A stretch of DNA of 64,000 nt from Thioclava sp. GXIMD2076 (GCF_037949795.1 NZ_CP149932.1:857001-921000); one strand, 5' to 3'; shown: positions 1 to 8,936, counted from the first letter of the stretch. A program made the numbers and translations. Notes: generated from the letters alone by a model not told the origin.

Positions 1-482
1 CAGGTCTTCGCGAAACCGACGATGTTGTCGAGGCTATCGGGGTAGATCGGGCGATTTCACGCGCCAATGAGGCAGATCTGCGGGTATTCCTTCTTGATGG
101 CCAAGACCTTCCGCTCCTGACGCCTGAGGATGATGATCTGATCGTCTATGGCAAGGCCGATATTTTCGAGGGGCAGGGGCTTCGTGTCTCGGGAAAAACA
201 GGCGCGGGCATTGACGAGCTGGTTGCGAAGATCACCGCCAAATTATTACGGCAGGCACAAGGCGCCGGGGTTATGACGCGGGAACGACATCGTGATGCGC
301 TGATAAACGCAAACCGGGCTTTGGATTCGGCCCGAAATGAGGTAATGAGCGGTCTAGATCGCCCCGAGCTTTCCGCTATCTATCTTCGTGAGGCCGCGCG
401 GTCGTTGGAATCCCTGTTGGGCAGGGTAGATGTCGAGAATCTCTTGGATGAGATATTCTTGAGTTTTTGCATCGGGAAATAG
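1..482 (+). CDS. mnmE: tRNA uridine-5-carboxymethylaminomethyl modification GTPase MnmE, 3' part only
   Basis: The window opens inside this gene; about 159 C-terminal codons are visible, in frame from base 3. MnmE is a GTPase that works with MnmG to build the cmnm5U/nm5U modification at the wobble uridine of several tRNAs. The visible part starts at the end of the G domain (GLRET, the switch II region) and continues through a G4-like motif at 150-161 to the helical C-terminal domain ending in FCIGK, the usual MnmE terminus with its conserved cysteine. The G4 motif reads GKAD where the family normally has NKxD. The stop codon lies 11 nt before the start I chose for mnmG. The assignment is secure; the N-terminal formyl-binding domain lies outside the window. 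Confidence 0.96.
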   Translation, partial: GLRETDDVVEAIGVDRAISRANEADLRVFLLDGQDLPLLTPEDDDLIVYGKADIFEGQGLRVSGKTGAGIDELVAKITAKLLRQAQGAGVMTRERHRDALINANRALDSARNEVMSGLDRPELSAIYLREAARSLESLLGRVDVENLLDEIFLSFCIGK

Positions 483-485
483 GAG

Positions 486-501
486 TGTTTCACGTGAAAC
501 A
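486..501. other. parS: parS centromere site 1 (perfect palindrome)
   Basis: TGTTTCACGTGAAACA is a perfect 16-bp palindrome identical to the classical parS consensus bound by ParB. It fills the gap between the mnmG Shine-Dalgarno sequence (AGGAG, 481-485) and the first codons, and the likely GTG start at 494 is part of its central CACGTG. parA and parB lie 2.5 kb downstream. Confidence 0.93.
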
Positions 502-2356
502 TTTTGACGTTATTGTCGTTGGCGGTGGTCACGCCGGTACGGAAGCGGCCCATGCATCCGCCCGCATGGGAGCAAAGACTGCTTTGGTAACGCTTCGGCG
601 CGATGCCATCGGGGTTATGTCTTGCAATCCTGCTATTGGTGGGCTCGGCAAAGGACACCTCGTTCGGGAGATCGACGCCATGGACGGTGTCATGGGGGTT
701 GTCGCCGACCGTGCCGGGATTCAATTCAGGCTCTTGAACCGCCGTAAAGGACCTGCGGTACAGGGGCCGCGTGCTCAGGCGGATCGAAAGCTCTATCGCG
801 AGGCTATGCTCGAACTTACCGAACTGCAGGAAAACCTTTCGATCATTGAAGGGGAAGCCGTCGACTTGCTTACCCTTGACGGGCGCGTCAGCGGGGTAAC
901 GCTCGCAGACGGATCCGAGGTCCGCTGCCGGTCGGTAATTTTGACAACAGGGACCTTCTTGCGCGGCGTAATCCATATCGGTGATAAAAGCTATCCGGGC
1001 GGACGGATGGGGGATCGCCCTTCGGTTCCGCTCGCGGATCGACTGGACTCGCTCGCCTTACCGCTTGGACGTCTTAAGACGGGCACACCGCCAAGGCTTA
1101 ATGGGAAAACTATTGATTGGTCTATCCTCGAGAGCCAGCCCGGGGACGACGATCCTGTGGTCTTCAGCTTTATGAATACGAAGCCATTCGCGAAACAGAT
1201 TTCCTGCGGGATTACGCATACTAATGAAGCGACCCATCAAATCATCCGTGATAATCTTTCCCGTTCGGCTATGTATGGCGGTCATATCGAGGGGGTAGGG
1301 CCCCGTTACTGCCCGTCGATCGAAGACAAAATTGTCAGGTTTGCCGATAAGACATCTCATCAGATTTTCCTCGAGCCCGAGGGGCTTGATGACGATACCG
1401 TCTACCCAAATGGTATTTCCACCTCGCTACCTGAAGATGTTCAGACCGATTATGTTCGGTCTATTCGTGGCTTGGAGCAGGTCGAGATTCTACAGCCGGG
1501 CTACGCTATAGAATATGATTACGTCGATCCGCGTAGCCTCGATGCGTATCTTCAGGTTCGTAATCAGCCAGGGCTATATCTCGCTGGTCAGATTAATGGC
1601 ACCACTGGCTATGAGGAGGCAGCTGCACAGGGTCTGGTTGCCGGACTTAATGCGGCAGCTTCGGCGCTAGAGAAGGAGGCTGTCGAGTTTTCACGCACAC
1701 AGAGTTATATCGGAGTGATGGTCGATGATCTCATTACTCGCGGAGTAACCGAACCCTATCGGATGTTTACCTCGCGGGCCGAGTTCCGACTTTCCCTTCG
1801 CGCCGATAACGCGGATCAACGCCTTACGCCCTTGGCAATGCGGATTGGCTGCGTATCTGATAAGCGTATTACGCAATTCTCTATTAAGCAGGAAGCGCTA
1901 GTGCATGGGCGTGGAAAGCTTGACGCATTGTCGCTTACCCCGAAAGAGGCCATTGAAGCGGGCTTTAAAGTAAATCAAGATGGGCAGCGTCGTTCTGCAT
2001 TCTCGTTCCTGTCATTCCCTGACATAACATTCGAAGATCTCAAAGCGGTCTTCCCAGAATTGTCCGAGATTGAATCCCCGATTGCGGATCAGCTTTCAAA
2101 AGATGCGCTATATGCCAATTATCTGGTTCGACAGGATCGCGATATTGCAGCGATGCAGAGAGATGAAGCTTGGAAGATTCCTTCCGATTTCGAATATGGT
2201 TCGCTTTCGGGGCTTTCTAACGAGCTTCGTTTAAAGCTCAGTAAAGCGCAGCCAAGCACGTTAGGGCAGGCGGGGCGTGTCGACGGGGTAACGCCCGCAG
2301 CCCTTGCTCTCATTCTTGCGAAGCTTCGGCAATCGCGTAAAATCAAAACGGCTTGA
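494..2356 (+). CDS. mnmG: tRNA uridine-5-carboxymethylaminomethyl modification enzyme MnmG (GidA)
   Basis: This FAD- and NADH-dependent partner of MnmE modifies wobble uridine-34 of tRNA in the cytoplasm. The N-terminal dinucleotide fold is clear (VVGGGHAG, residues 8-15), followed by the family motif SCNPAIGG around residues 43-50, whose cysteine is conserved. The C-terminal helical MnmE/tRNA-binding domain is present, and the 620-aa length is normal. I chose GTG at 494 because AGGAG at 481-485 then has an 8-nt spacer. A TTG at 467 and a GTG at 485 in the same frame would add 9 and 3 residues but are poorly placed relative to that site. rsmG follows directly, so mnmE-mnmG-rsmG-parA-parB reads as one operon. 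Codons end in A or T more often than in genes beyond about 4.7 kb. Confidence 0.97.
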   Translation: MKHFDVIVVGGGHAGTEAAHASARMGAKTALVTLRRDAIGVMSCNPAIGGLGKGHLVREIDAMDGVMGVVADRAGIQFRLLNRRKGPAVQGPRAQADRKLYREAMLELTELQENLSIIEGEAVDLLTLDGRVSGVTLADGSEVRCRSVILTTGTFLRGVIHIGDKSYPGGRMGDRPSVPLADRLDSLALPLGRLKTGTPPRLNGKTIDWSILESQPGDDDPVVFSFMNTKPFAKQISCGITHTNEATHQIIRDNLSRSAMYGGHIEGVGPRYCPSIEDKIVRFADKTSHQIFLEPEGLDDDTVYPNGISTSLPEDVQTDYVRSIRGLEQVEILQPGYAIEYDYVDPRSLDAYLQVRNQPGLYLAGQINGTTGYEEAAAQGLVAGLNAAASALEKEAVEFSRTQSYIGVMVDDLITRGVTEPYRMFTSRAEFRLSLRADNADQRLTPLAMRIGCVSDKRITQFSIKQEALVHGRGKLDALSLTPKEAIEAGFKVNQDGQRRSAFSFLSFPDITFEDLKAVFPELSEIESPIADQLSKDALYANYLVRQDRDIAAMQRDEAWKIPSDFEYGSLSGLSNELRLKLSKAQPSTLGQAGRVDGVTPAALALILAKLRQSRKIKTA

Positions 2357-2361
2357 CGTCT

Positions 2362-2973
2362 ATGTCTATACACCAATTCCCTGCCGATGTTTCACGTGAA
2401 ACAATTGAGCGCTTCGATCTCTACGAAGCGCTCGTCTCAAAGTGGAATCCTGTAATCAATCTGGTTGCAAAATCTACGGTCTCGGATTTTAAGCATCGGC
2501 ATCTCCAAGACTCCATTCAGGTATATCAAAACGATGTGAGCTGGACGCGGTGGGTTGATATGGGGTCCGGTGGCGGATTGCCTGGTATTGTCGTTGGCAT
2601 TATCGCAGCTCAAAATAAACCAGATGCCGAGATCCACTTGATCGAGAGTGATCAGAGAAAATGTGCATTTCTTCTGACATGCGTGCGCGAATTGGGGTTG
2701 AATATAAAGGTTCATAGTCAACGTATCCTCGAAATTCCCTCCTTGGCCGCAGATATTGTCTCTGCTCGCGCGCTTGCGTCGCTTGATATGCTTCTCGAGT
2801 TCGGGTGTCATCACGGAAATAAGACGGCTACTTTTCTGTTTCCGAAGGGCGCAAACTGGAAAAGTGAAGTGGCAGAAGCTCAAAAGACATGGACCTTCGA
2901 GTATGAAGCACTTAAAAGCGTCACAGATCCGGATGCAACAATACTGAAAATCGCAGGAGCACAGCGTGTCTGA
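2362..2973 (+). CDS. rsmG: 16S rRNA (guanine-527-N7) methyltransferase RsmG (GidB)
   Basis: This SAM-dependent enzyme methylates N7 of G527 in 16S rRNA; loss of it gives low-level streptomycin resistance in other bacteria. The Rossmann-type motif I is visible as DMGSGGGLPG, after the KWNPVINLV motif typical of GidB. About 203 aa is normal. A TTG at 2353 overlaps the mnmG stop (TTGA) and would add three residues. I prefer ATG 2362, although neither start has a good Shine-Dalgarno sequence, so translation is probably coupled to mnmG. Codons 9-14 (DVSRET) are the coding reading of a perfect parS site. Confidence 0.95.
   Translation: MSIHQFPADVSRETIERFDLYEALVSKWNPVINLVAKSTVSDFKHRHLQDSIQVYQNDVSWTRWVDMGSGGGLPGIVVGIIAAQNKPDAEIHLIESDQRKCAFLLTCVRELGLNIKVHSQRILEIPSLAADIVSARALASLDMLLEFGCHHGNKTATFLFPKGANWKSEVAEAQKTWTFEYEALKSVTDPDATILKIAGAQRV
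2388..2403. other. parS: parS centromere site 2 (perfect palindrome, inside rsmG)
   Basis: This is a second exact copy of TGTTTCACGTGAAACA, 1.9 kb from the first. It lies fully within rsmG coding sequence, where it reads as VSRET plus flanking bases. Two exact copies next to parAB make a functional ParB-loading centromere very likely. Confidence 0.93.
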
Positions 2974-3787
2974 GCAGTCCTTTATGAAGGCACCACGCAT
3001 TATTGCCGTTACCAACCAGAAGGGTGGGGTTGGTAAAACAACCACAGCGATTAATTTAGCTTGCGCTTTGATTGAACAAGGGTGCCGGGTCTTGGTGGTT
3101 GACCTCGATCCTCAGGGCAATGCATCGACAGGTCTTGGTGTCGAGCTAGAAGATCGGGACTTCAGCACCTACGACCTACTCACAGCGGATGCAGAACCCG
3201 CCGATATAATCCGGAAAACGGAGTGGGATGGACTATGGTTGAGCCCCGCGACCACAGATCTTTCCTCCGCAGACATGGAACTCCATGATGTGGATCAGCG
3301 GAGCTTCCTCCTTCAGAAAGCGCTACGCTCGGAGCATATAAACGACTTCGAGTTTGACTATATTCTTATTGATTGCCCGCCATCTCTTAGTCTTCTGACC
3401 GTTAATGCGATGGTTGCGGCGGATTCCGTTTTGGTTCCGCTACAAGCGGAGTTCTTTGCTCTTGAAGGCCTCTCGCAGCTCATGCTTTCGGTGCGAGAAG
3501 TGCGGCAAGGCGCCAATCCTTCACTTCGTATTGAGGGGGTTGTGCTGACGATGTATGACGTTCGCAATAATCTCTCCCAGCTTGTAGAGGCGGACGCCCG
3601 CGCAACGCTTGGAGAAATCGTGTTCAAGACAATGATTCCGCGGAATGTGCGGATCTCCGAAGCGCCATCCTATGCCCAATCCGTACTGCATTACGATAGT
3701 AGCTCGCGAGGGGCGAAGGCCTATCGCGCACTTGCCAAAGAATTATTGGAACGCCATGAAAGCGTTAAGCCGCAGGGGGCCGTATGA
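2966..3787 (+). CDS. parA: Chromosome partitioning ATPase ParA (Soj)
   Basis: ParA is a Walker-type ATPase whose nucleoid-bound gradient moves ParB-parS complexes and so segregates the newly copied origin. The deviant Walker A motif QKGGVGKTTTAINLA is at about residues 18-32, and DLDPQGNAS and DCPPSLSLLT are the Walker A' and Walker B regions. The 273-aa length is typical of chromosomal ParA without an N-terminal DNA-binding domain. The GTG start at 2966 overlaps the rsmG stop by 8 nt and has AGGAG at a good distance; an ATG at 2984 has no such site. parB overlaps its stop codon. Confidence 0.97.
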   Translation: MSEQSFMKAPRIIAVTNQKGGVGKTTTAINLACALIEQGCRVLVVDLDPQGNASTGLGVELEDRDFSTYDLLTADAEPADIIRKTEWDGLWLSPATTDLSSADMELHDVDQRSFLLQKALRSEHINDFEFDYILIDCPPSLSLLTVNAMVAADSVLVPLQAEFFALEGLSQLMLSVREVRQGANPSLRIEGVVLTMYDVRNNLSQLVEADARATLGEIVFKTMIPRNVRISEAPSYAQSVLHYDSSSRGAKAYRALAKELLERHESVKPQGAV

Positions 3788-4665
3788 GCAAGAAGCCTGA
3801 ACGCCGTGGACTTGGGCGCGGATTAAGCGCCTTGATGGCTGATGTAAATCTAGAACCCAATCAGGATAATACGGTGCCGCGTCGTCCCGAAAGCTTCATT
3901 CCGATCGAGAAAATCGAGCCTAATCCCGAGCAGCCGCGCCGTCATTTTGACGAGCAGGCTCTTCAGGAACTCGCGGATTCCATCCGTGAGAAAGGGGTCA
4001 TTCAGCCTCTGATCGTGCGGGCACATCCCAAAACGGCCGATATGTACGAGATTGTTGCGGGGGAGCGCCGCTGGCGCGCGTCGCAACTCGCGCAGCTACA
4101 TGAAGTTCCGGTTATCATTCGCGAGTTTAACGATACCGAAGTTCTGGAAGTCGCGATTATCGAGAATATCCAGCGCGCCGATCTTAACCCGCTGGAAGAA
4201 GCTCTCAGCTATCGGCAGTTGATGGACCGGTTCGGACATACTCAGGAAAAGGTCGCAGAAGCGCTCTCGAAGAGCCGTAGTCATATCGCAAACCTTCTTC
4301 GCCTGCTCAACTTGCCGAATGAAGTTCAGGATTATCTCCGCGATGGACGTCTGACGGCAGGTCATGCGCGTGCGATGATTACCGCAGATGACCCGGTGGC
4401 ATTGGCCAAAGAGGCCGTCGCAAAAGGTCTTTCGGTGCGGGAAGTCGAGCGCAAAGCAAAAGCACCTGTGGGGGAGAAAAAGCCTAAGGCCCGTATCGCC
4501 CCCGAGAAGGATGCAGATACACGGGCGCTGGAAGCAGATCTCTCGGCCACTATTGGCATGAAAGTCGAGATCAACCATAAAGGTGAGGAAGGTGGAACAG
4601 TTGTTCTGACCTATAAAGACCTCGAACAGCTTGATGCGATCTGTCAGGCGCTAACCAAGATCTAA
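3784..4665 (+). CDS. parB: Chromosome partitioning protein ParB (Spo0J)
   Basis: ParB is a CTPase clamp that binds parS and spreads along DNA to form the partition complex; it also recruits condensin in other bacteria. The N-terminus RRGLGRGLSALM is the ParA-contacting segment. Next come the ParB/Srx CTP-binding fold with the ENPEQPRRHF-like box (residues 46-56, here PNPEQPRRHFD) and GERRWRA, then a helix-turn-helix around SKSRSHIANLLRLL that reads parS, and a short C-terminal dimerisation domain. The 293-aa length is normal. The start overlaps the parA stop (ATGA), which implies coupled translation. Its likely targets, two perfect parS sites, lie 1.4-3.3 kb upstream. Confidence 0.97.
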   Translation: MSKKPERRGLGRGLSALMADVNLEPNQDNTVPRRPESFIPIEKIEPNPEQPRRHFDEQALQELADSIREKGVIQPLIVRAHPKTADMYEIVAGERRWRASQLAQLHEVPVIIREFNDTEVLEVAIIENIQRADLNPLEEALSYRQLMDRFGHTQEKVAEALSKSRSHIANLLRLLNLPNEVQDYLRDGRLTAGHARAMITADDPVALAKEAVAKGLSVREVERKAKAPVGEKKPKARIAPEKDADTRALEADLSATIGMKVEINHKGEEGGTVVLTYKDLEQLDAICQALTKI

Positions 4666-5831
4666 TCGGGCAACAGCTCTCTGATCACGGCGTTCAATAC
4701 CGCGCGTCCCTCACGGGTCGCGCGTATTTTGTTGTCATCTGCCTCTATCATACCAATGCTGGTAAGATGAGCGAGACGTTCTTCGTTGAAATCAGCGCGG
4801 CTCAGAGCAATGTAGCGTTGCCGGTCGAGCCCTTCGGCAAGACGCATACCGAATAGAAGGAACTCCGTTACCTCCTCGTCGCGACGCAATGCTTCGCGAA
4901 ACGCCTCGCCGGAACCCGTTTTCTTCACCTGGCTCAGCCACGCACCGGGTTGTTTCAGGGTGTCCGTGGCATGACGGATACCGTTGCGGGTCAGGCGGCC
5001 ATGCGCCCCTGGACCAATGCCGAGATAATCGCCATAGCGCCAATAGATGAGGTTATGGCGACTTTCAGAGCCTGATTTGGCATGGTTAGACACTTCATAT
5101 GCCGGAAACCCTGCAGCTTCTGCCAGATCTTGTGTAAGCAGATACATATCGGCCGCACTGTCATCGTCGGGTATGCCTTTCAGCAAGCCGCGCTCTGCCC
5201 GTGCGCCGAACACGGTCCCGTCTTCAACGGTAAGTTGATAAAGAGACAGGTGATCAATCGCCATCGAGAGGGCTTCATTCAGCTCCTGTCGCCAATGATC
5301 GAGCGTCTGGTCCTGTCGCGCGTAGATAAGGTCGAAGCTCACACGGTCAAAGACGGAGCGCGCGATATCAAAGGCTTTGCGTCCTTCCGCGGCCGAATGC
5401 ATTCGGCCCAGCTTGCGTAGATCGGCATCATTGAAGGCCTGCATCCCCATTGACACACGGTTCACACCGGCCTCGGAATAGGCACGAAAGCGTCCAGCCT
5501 CGATACTGGTCGGGTTCGCCTCAAGGGTGATCTCCAAGTCATTGGACAGCCGCCAGCTGGAGCGCACTTTTGTCAGGATGGCATCGACTATGTCAGGGTC
5601 CATTAGCGAGGGTGTGCCACCGCCAAAAAACACTGTGTTGAGCACACGGCCTTCGGTTTCACGCGAAACACGGTCGATTTCTGAAAGATAGGCCTCTGCC
5701 CAGACGTGTTGGTCAATCTTTGCGCTGACATGCGAGTTGAAATCGCAATAGGGGCATTTGGCGGCGCAGAACGGCCAATGGATATAGAGCCCGAAGCCTC
5801 CGGCGCGCCAGTCTTCATCGTGATGGGTCAT
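4662..5831 (-). CDS. hemW: Radical SAM protein HemW (coproporphyrinogen III oxidase-like, putative haem chaperone)
   Basis: This member of the HemN family carries the radical SAM cluster motif CxxxCxxC at C22, C26 and C29 (CAAKCPYCDF) and the glycine-rich GGGTPSLM segment near residue 72. HemW proteins were long annotated as oxygen-independent coproporphyrinogen oxidase but are now regarded as haem-binding chaperones. At about 389 aa with a HemW-type start and no extra N-terminal HemN extension, HemW is the better call. I chose ATG 5831, which has CGGAG upstream; a GTG at 5870 would add 13 proline- and alanine-rich residues without a Shine-Dalgarno sequence. The 3' end overlaps parB by 4 nt, convergently. 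The gene is third in an rph-rdgB-hemW operon and contains a parS-like sequence (5655-5670). Confidence 0.9.
   Translation of the reverse strand: MTHHDEDWRAGGFGLYIHWPFCAAKCPYCDFNSHVSAKIDQHVWAEAYLSEIDRVSRETEGRVLNTVFFGGGTPSLMDPDIVDAILTKVRSSWRLSNDLEITLEANPTSIEAGRFRAYSEAGVNRVSMGMQAFNDADLRKLGRMHSAAEGRKAFDIARSVFDRVSFDLIYARQDQTLDHWRQELNEALSMAIDHLSLYQLTVEDGTVFGARAERGLLKGIPDDDSAADMYLLTQDLAEAAGFPAYEVSNHAKSGSESRHNLIYWRYGDYLGIGPGAHGRLTRNGIRHATDTLKQPGAWLSQVKKTGSGEAFREALRRDEEVTEFLLFGMRLAEGLDRQRYIALSRADFNEERLAHLTSIGMIEADDNKIRATREGRAVLNAVIRELLPD
5655..5670. other. parS-like sequence inside hemW (14 of 16 matches)
   Basis: GGTTTCACGCGAAACA differs from the parS consensus at positions 1 and 10. On the minus strand it encodes VSRET within HemW, the same peptide as the rsmG parS site. 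It may be a weak ParB site or a decayed one. Confidence 0.4.
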
Positions 5832-5877
5832 CGGAGCTCCGGAGGCTGGTGCCACGGGAGGCCGTGGCACGATGGGG

Positions 5878-6489
5878 TCAGGCAGGCTCGAACGCTGCGG
5901 TCAGTTTCCTGAACGCATCCGCGCGATGCGACAATTGGTTCTTACGCTCATGGGTCATCTCGGCGAAGGTCTTGTTCGACCCTTTGGGCTGGAACATCGG
6001 ATCGTATCCGTGACCTTCCTCGCCGCGCATCGGCCAGACGAGGAAACCTTGGCATTCGCCCTCGAAAACCTCCTCATGCCCGTCCGGCCATGCCAGAACC
6101 AGCGTCGAGCAGAAGCGAGCGGTGCGCGGACGGTCGGCGCCGACCTTCTCGCATTCGTTCCACGTCTTCTCCATAGCCATCTTGAAATCGCGGCCATTGG
6201 GGGTTTCGGCCCAATCGGCGGTGTAGACACCCGGAGCCCCGCCAAGACAATCCACCTCGATGCCGCTATCATCGGACAGGGCGGGCAGGCCGGTGGCCTT
6301 AGCGGCGGCATGCGCCTTGATGCGGGCGTTGCCCACGAAGGTGGTCTCGGTCTCCGCGGGAACCGCCAGATCCAGCTCCTTGGCCCCCACACATTCGATG
6401 CCATAAGGCTTCAGCAGCTCGGAAATCTCTTCCAGTTTGCCTGCATTATGGGTCGCAACCAGCAGCTTCTTCTCGGTGAACTTTCTCAC
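5878..6489 (-). CDS. rdgB: XTP/dITP diphosphatase RdgB (HAM1 family)
   Basis: RdgB hydrolyses non-canonical purine nucleoside triphosphates (dITP, XTP) to monophosphates and pyrophosphate, keeping them out of DNA. Family marks are [11 protein letters not shown] near the N-terminus (substrate loop), the [10 protein letters not shown] box with metal-binding acidic residues, and GHGYDPMF plus SHRADAF towards the C-terminus. The length of 203 aa is standard. The start is GTG at 6489, which overlaps the rph stop (GTGA), so the two are translationally coupled. The same rph-rdgB-hemW order is common in alphaproteobacteria. Confidence 0.96.
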   Translation of the reverse strand: MRKFTEKKLLVATHNAGKLEEISELLKPYGIECVGAKELDLAVPAETETTFVGNARIKAHAAAKATGLPALSDDSGIEVDCLGGAPGVYTADWAETPNGRDFKMAMEKTWNECEKVGADRPRTARFCSTLVLAWPDGHEEVFEGECQGFLVWPMRGEEGHGYDPMFQPKGSNKTFAEMTHERKNQLSHRADAFRKLTAAFEPA

Positions 6490-7199
6490 TTAACAGCCTC
6501 CTTCTGTGCGTTTACCAGCTCTGCGATCCCGTTTTCGGCAAGATCCATCAGCTGGTTCATCTGTTCGCGCGTATAGGTAGAGCCTTCTGCCGACATTTGT
6601 ATCTCGATGAGCTTACCTTTGCCGGTCATGATGAAATTGCCGTCGACGCCGGCTTCGCTATCCTCGGCATAATCGAGGTCGCAGACATTCTGGCCGGCAT
6701 AGATCCCGCAGGACACAGCCGCCACATTGTCGATCAGCGGATCGGAGGTGATGATCCCTTTGGCCATCAGCTTGTTCACCGCCAGACGCAGCGCGACCCA
6801 GCCACCGGTGATTGCGGCACAGCGGGTGCCACCATCGGCCTGAATGACATCGCAATCCACGACGATCTGACGTTCGCCCAAAGCGCTGCGGTCCAGGCCC
6901 GCCCGCAGGGCACGACCGATCAGACGCTGGATCTCGACGGTGCGGCCGCCTTGTTTGCCCGTGGCTGCCTCGCGACGGGTGCGTGAATGAGTGGCGCGGG
7001 GCAGCATACCGTATTCGGCGGTGACCCAGCCGAGGCCCGTGTTTTTCAGGAAGGAGGGCGCGCGGTCTTCAATCGTGGCTGTGCACAGCACATGCGTGTC
7101 GCCCACTTTGATCAGGCAGGAGCCTTCGGCATGTTTGGTGACGCCCGTCTCGATCGAGATCTTGCGCATTTCATTGAGGTTCCGTCCTGAGGGCCGCAT
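6486..7199 (-). CDS. rph: Ribonuclease PH
   Basis: RNase PH is a phosphorolytic 3'-5' exoribonuclease that trims tRNA 3' ends. The protein begins MRPSGR with the usual RNase PH N-terminus. It carries the conserved [11 protein letters not shown] segment, the [17 protein letters not shown] motif and the [12 protein letters not shown] active-site and phosphate region. Its 237 aa match the family. I chose ATG 7199 because it has AGGAG upstream and gives the standard N-terminus; an in-frame start 11 codons further out lacks this support. It is the first gene of the rph-rdgB-hemW operon and is transcribed divergently from hrcA, sharing a 124-bp gap. Confidence 0.96.
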   Translation of the reverse strand: MRPSGRNLNEMRKISIETGVTKHAEGSCLIKVGDTHVLCTATIEDRAPSFLKNTGLGWVTAEYGMLPRATHSRTRREAATGKQGGRTVEIQRLIGRALRAGLDRSALGERQIVVDCDVIQADGGTRCAAITGGWVALRLAVNKLMAKGIITSDPLIDNVAAVSCGIYAGQNVCDLDYAEDSEAGVDGNFIMTGKGKLIEIQMSAEGSTYTREQMNQLMDLAENGIAELVNAQKEAVK

Positions 7200-7271
7200 A
7201 TCCGCTCCTATTCGCAAACTGTATCGCCCCATTTGCGCGTGTGACGCAGCCGATGCAAGAGCTCAGGACCG

Positions 7272-7301
7272 ATTGACGATCCCTCTCGCAACCCGTTTAC
7301 T
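7272..7301 (+). promoter_or_regulatory. Candidate promoter of hrcA-grpE
   Basis: ATTGAC at 7272-7277 is followed about 18 nt later by TTTACT (7296-7301), a passable housekeeping-type pair 23 nt before the hrcA start. I found no CIRCE inverted repeat (TTAGCACTC-N9-GAGTGCTAA) in the 124-bp intergenic region. Confidence 0.3.
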
Positions 7302-7323
7302 GTGAAACAGGAGTTTCGAGACC

Positions 7324-8385
7324 ATGATTGAGCCAAAACAGAGCCTGACAGAGCTGAATGATCGCTCGCGCGAGGTCTTTCGCCGCGTGGTCGAGGGCTA
7401 TCTGGAGACCGGTGATCCGGTGGGCTCGCGCAGCCTGACCCGCATGATGAGCGAGAAGCTCTCAGCGGCCACCATCCGTAATGTGATGAACGATCTCGAA
7501 TATCTGGGGCTGCTCGACAGCCCGCATGTCTCGGCAGGGCGCGTGCCCACGCAGATGGGGCTCAGGATGTTCGTGGACGGCTTTATGGAGGTGGGGCAGC
7601 TGGGGGCCGATGACCGCGCAGCCCTTGATGCCACGGTGGGCGGGAATGATCCCGATCTGGGCACGCTGATGGACCGTGTGGGCTCGGCCCTCTCTGGCAT
7701 GACCCATGGCGCGAGCCTTGTGCTCTCGCCCAAGCAGGAAGCGCCGATCAAGCATATCGAATTCGTGGGGCTCGCGCCCGACCGTGCTCTGGTGGTGCTG
7801 GTGCTGGCCGATGGTCAGGTGGAGAACCGTGTGTTCACGCCGCCCCCCGGACAGACGCCGTCCTCGCTGCGGGAGGCCGCGAATTTCATCAATTCGCTGG
7901 CCGAGGGCCGCACGTTGACTGAGCTGCGCAGTGTTATGGCCGAGGAGATCAGGCATCGTCGCGCCGAACTGGATACGCTGGCCGCCGATCTGGTGGAGCA
8001 GGGGCTGGCCGAGTGGGAAGACAAGGGCACTTCCTACGAGCGGCTGATCGTGCGCGGGCAATCGAATCTGCTCGAGCAGATCTCCGATCTCGACCGCATC
8101 CGCACGCTTTTCGATGATCTCGAACGCAAGCGCGACATCGCCGAATTCCTCGATCTGGCGCAGGATGGCGACGGTGTGCGCATTTTTATTGGTTCCGAGA
8201 ACAAGCTTTTTTCACTTTCGGGTTCCTCTCTGGTCGTAAGTCCCTATATGAACGCTGATCGTAAGATAATCGGTGCGATCGGCGTCATCGGGCCAACACG
8301 GCTCAATTACGGGCGGATCGTGCCGATCGTGGACTATACAGCGCAACTGGTCGGACGGATGCTGTCGGGCCGGGGCAAAGGATGA
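7324..8385 (+). CDS. hrcA: Heat-inducible transcription repressor HrcA
   Basis: HrcA binds CIRCE operators, typically at groESL in alphaproteobacteria, and is kept active by GroEL. The N-terminal winged helix includes GSRSLTRMMSEKLSAATIRNVM-like residues (DPVGSRSLTR, SAATIRNVMNDLE) and SPHVSAGRVPT, the most conserved stretch of the family. The C-terminal part holds a GAF-like domain ending in GPTRLNYGRIVPIVDY. The 353-aa length is typical. grpE follows directly with overlapping stop and start, so repressor and co-chaperone are expressed together. The dnaK and dnaJ genes are 53 kb away at the far end of the window. Confidence 0.96.
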   Translation: MIEPKQSLTELNDRSREVFRRVVEGYLETGDPVGSRSLTRMMSEKLSAATIRNVMNDLEYLGLLDSPHVSAGRVPTQMGLRMFVDGFMEVGQLGADDRAALDATVGGNDPDLGTLMDRVGSALSGMTHGASLVLSPKQEAPIKHIEFVGLAPDRALVVLVLADGQVENRVFTPPPGQTPSSLREAANFINSLAEGRTLTELRSVMAEEIRHRRAELDTLAADLVEQGLAEWEDKGTSYERLIVRGQSNLLEQISDLDRIRTLFDDLERKRDIAEFLDLAQDGDGVRIFIGSENKLFSLSGSSLVVSPYMNADRKIIGAIGVIGPTRLNYGRIVPIVDYTAQLVGRMLSGRGKG

Positions 8386-8390
8386 AACGC

Positions 8391-8936
8391 ATGAGCGACA
8401 AGAAAGACGAAATGAGCGAAGATCAGGTTCATCTCGACGAGACGTTCGAAGACATCATGGACGAGGGCGCAGACGAGCTGGAAGCCCTGCGTGCCGAACG
8501 CGACGAAATGCGCGACCGCTGGATGCGCGCGCTGGCCGATGCCGAGAATTCGCGCAAGCGCGCCGATAAAGAGCGCCGCGACGCCGAGAATTACGGTGGC
8601 TCGCGTCTGGCCCGCGACATGCTGCCGGTCTATGACAATATGCAGCGCGCGCTGAACGCCATTTCGGAAGAGCTGCGCGAGAAGGCCGAAGCCCTGATCG
8701 AGGGCGTCGAGCTGACGCAGCGCGAACTGGTGAACGTGTTCGAGAAGCACGGCATCAGCCAGATCGCGCCGCAGGTGGGCGACAAGTTCGATCCGACCCA
8801 TCACGAGGCGATGTTCGAAGCCCCTGTGCCGAACACGGTTGCGGGCGACATCATCCAAGTGATGGATGTGGGCTTCATGATCCATGACCGTCTGCTGCGT
8901 CCGGCCAAGGTGGGCGTGAGCTCGACGCCGAAGTGA
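8391..8936 (+). CDS. grpE: Nucleotide exchange factor GrpE
   Basis: GrpE releases ADP from DnaK and so resets the chaperone cycle. The sequence has the long acidic, helical N-terminal half (coiled coil, ELEALRAERDEMRDRWMRAL) and the C-terminal beta domain ending GFMIHDRLLRPAKVGV, which is diagnostic. I chose ATG 8391, 9 nt after AAAGG. An ATG at 8382 overlaps the hrcA stop (ATGA) and would add MKR, and it may be used through coupling. The stop codon is followed immediately by a parS-like sequence and a strong terminator. Confidence 0.95.
   Translation: MSDKKDEMSEDQVHLDETFEDIMDEGADELEALRAERDEMRDRWMRALADAENSRKRADKERRDAENYGGSRLARDMLPVYDNMQRALNAISEELREKAEALIEGVELTQRELVNVFEKHGISQIAPQVGDKFDPTHHEAMFEAPVPNTVAGDIIQVMDVGFMIHDRLLRPAKVGVSSTPK

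Noticed and set aside
7200..7323. A CIRCE operator before hrcA
   Set aside because: I searched by eye for TTAGCACTC and GAGTGCTAA halves and found none.
8334..8885. A minus-strand frame opposite grpE
   Set aside because: It is a shadow of grpE; GrpE is clear on the plus strand.
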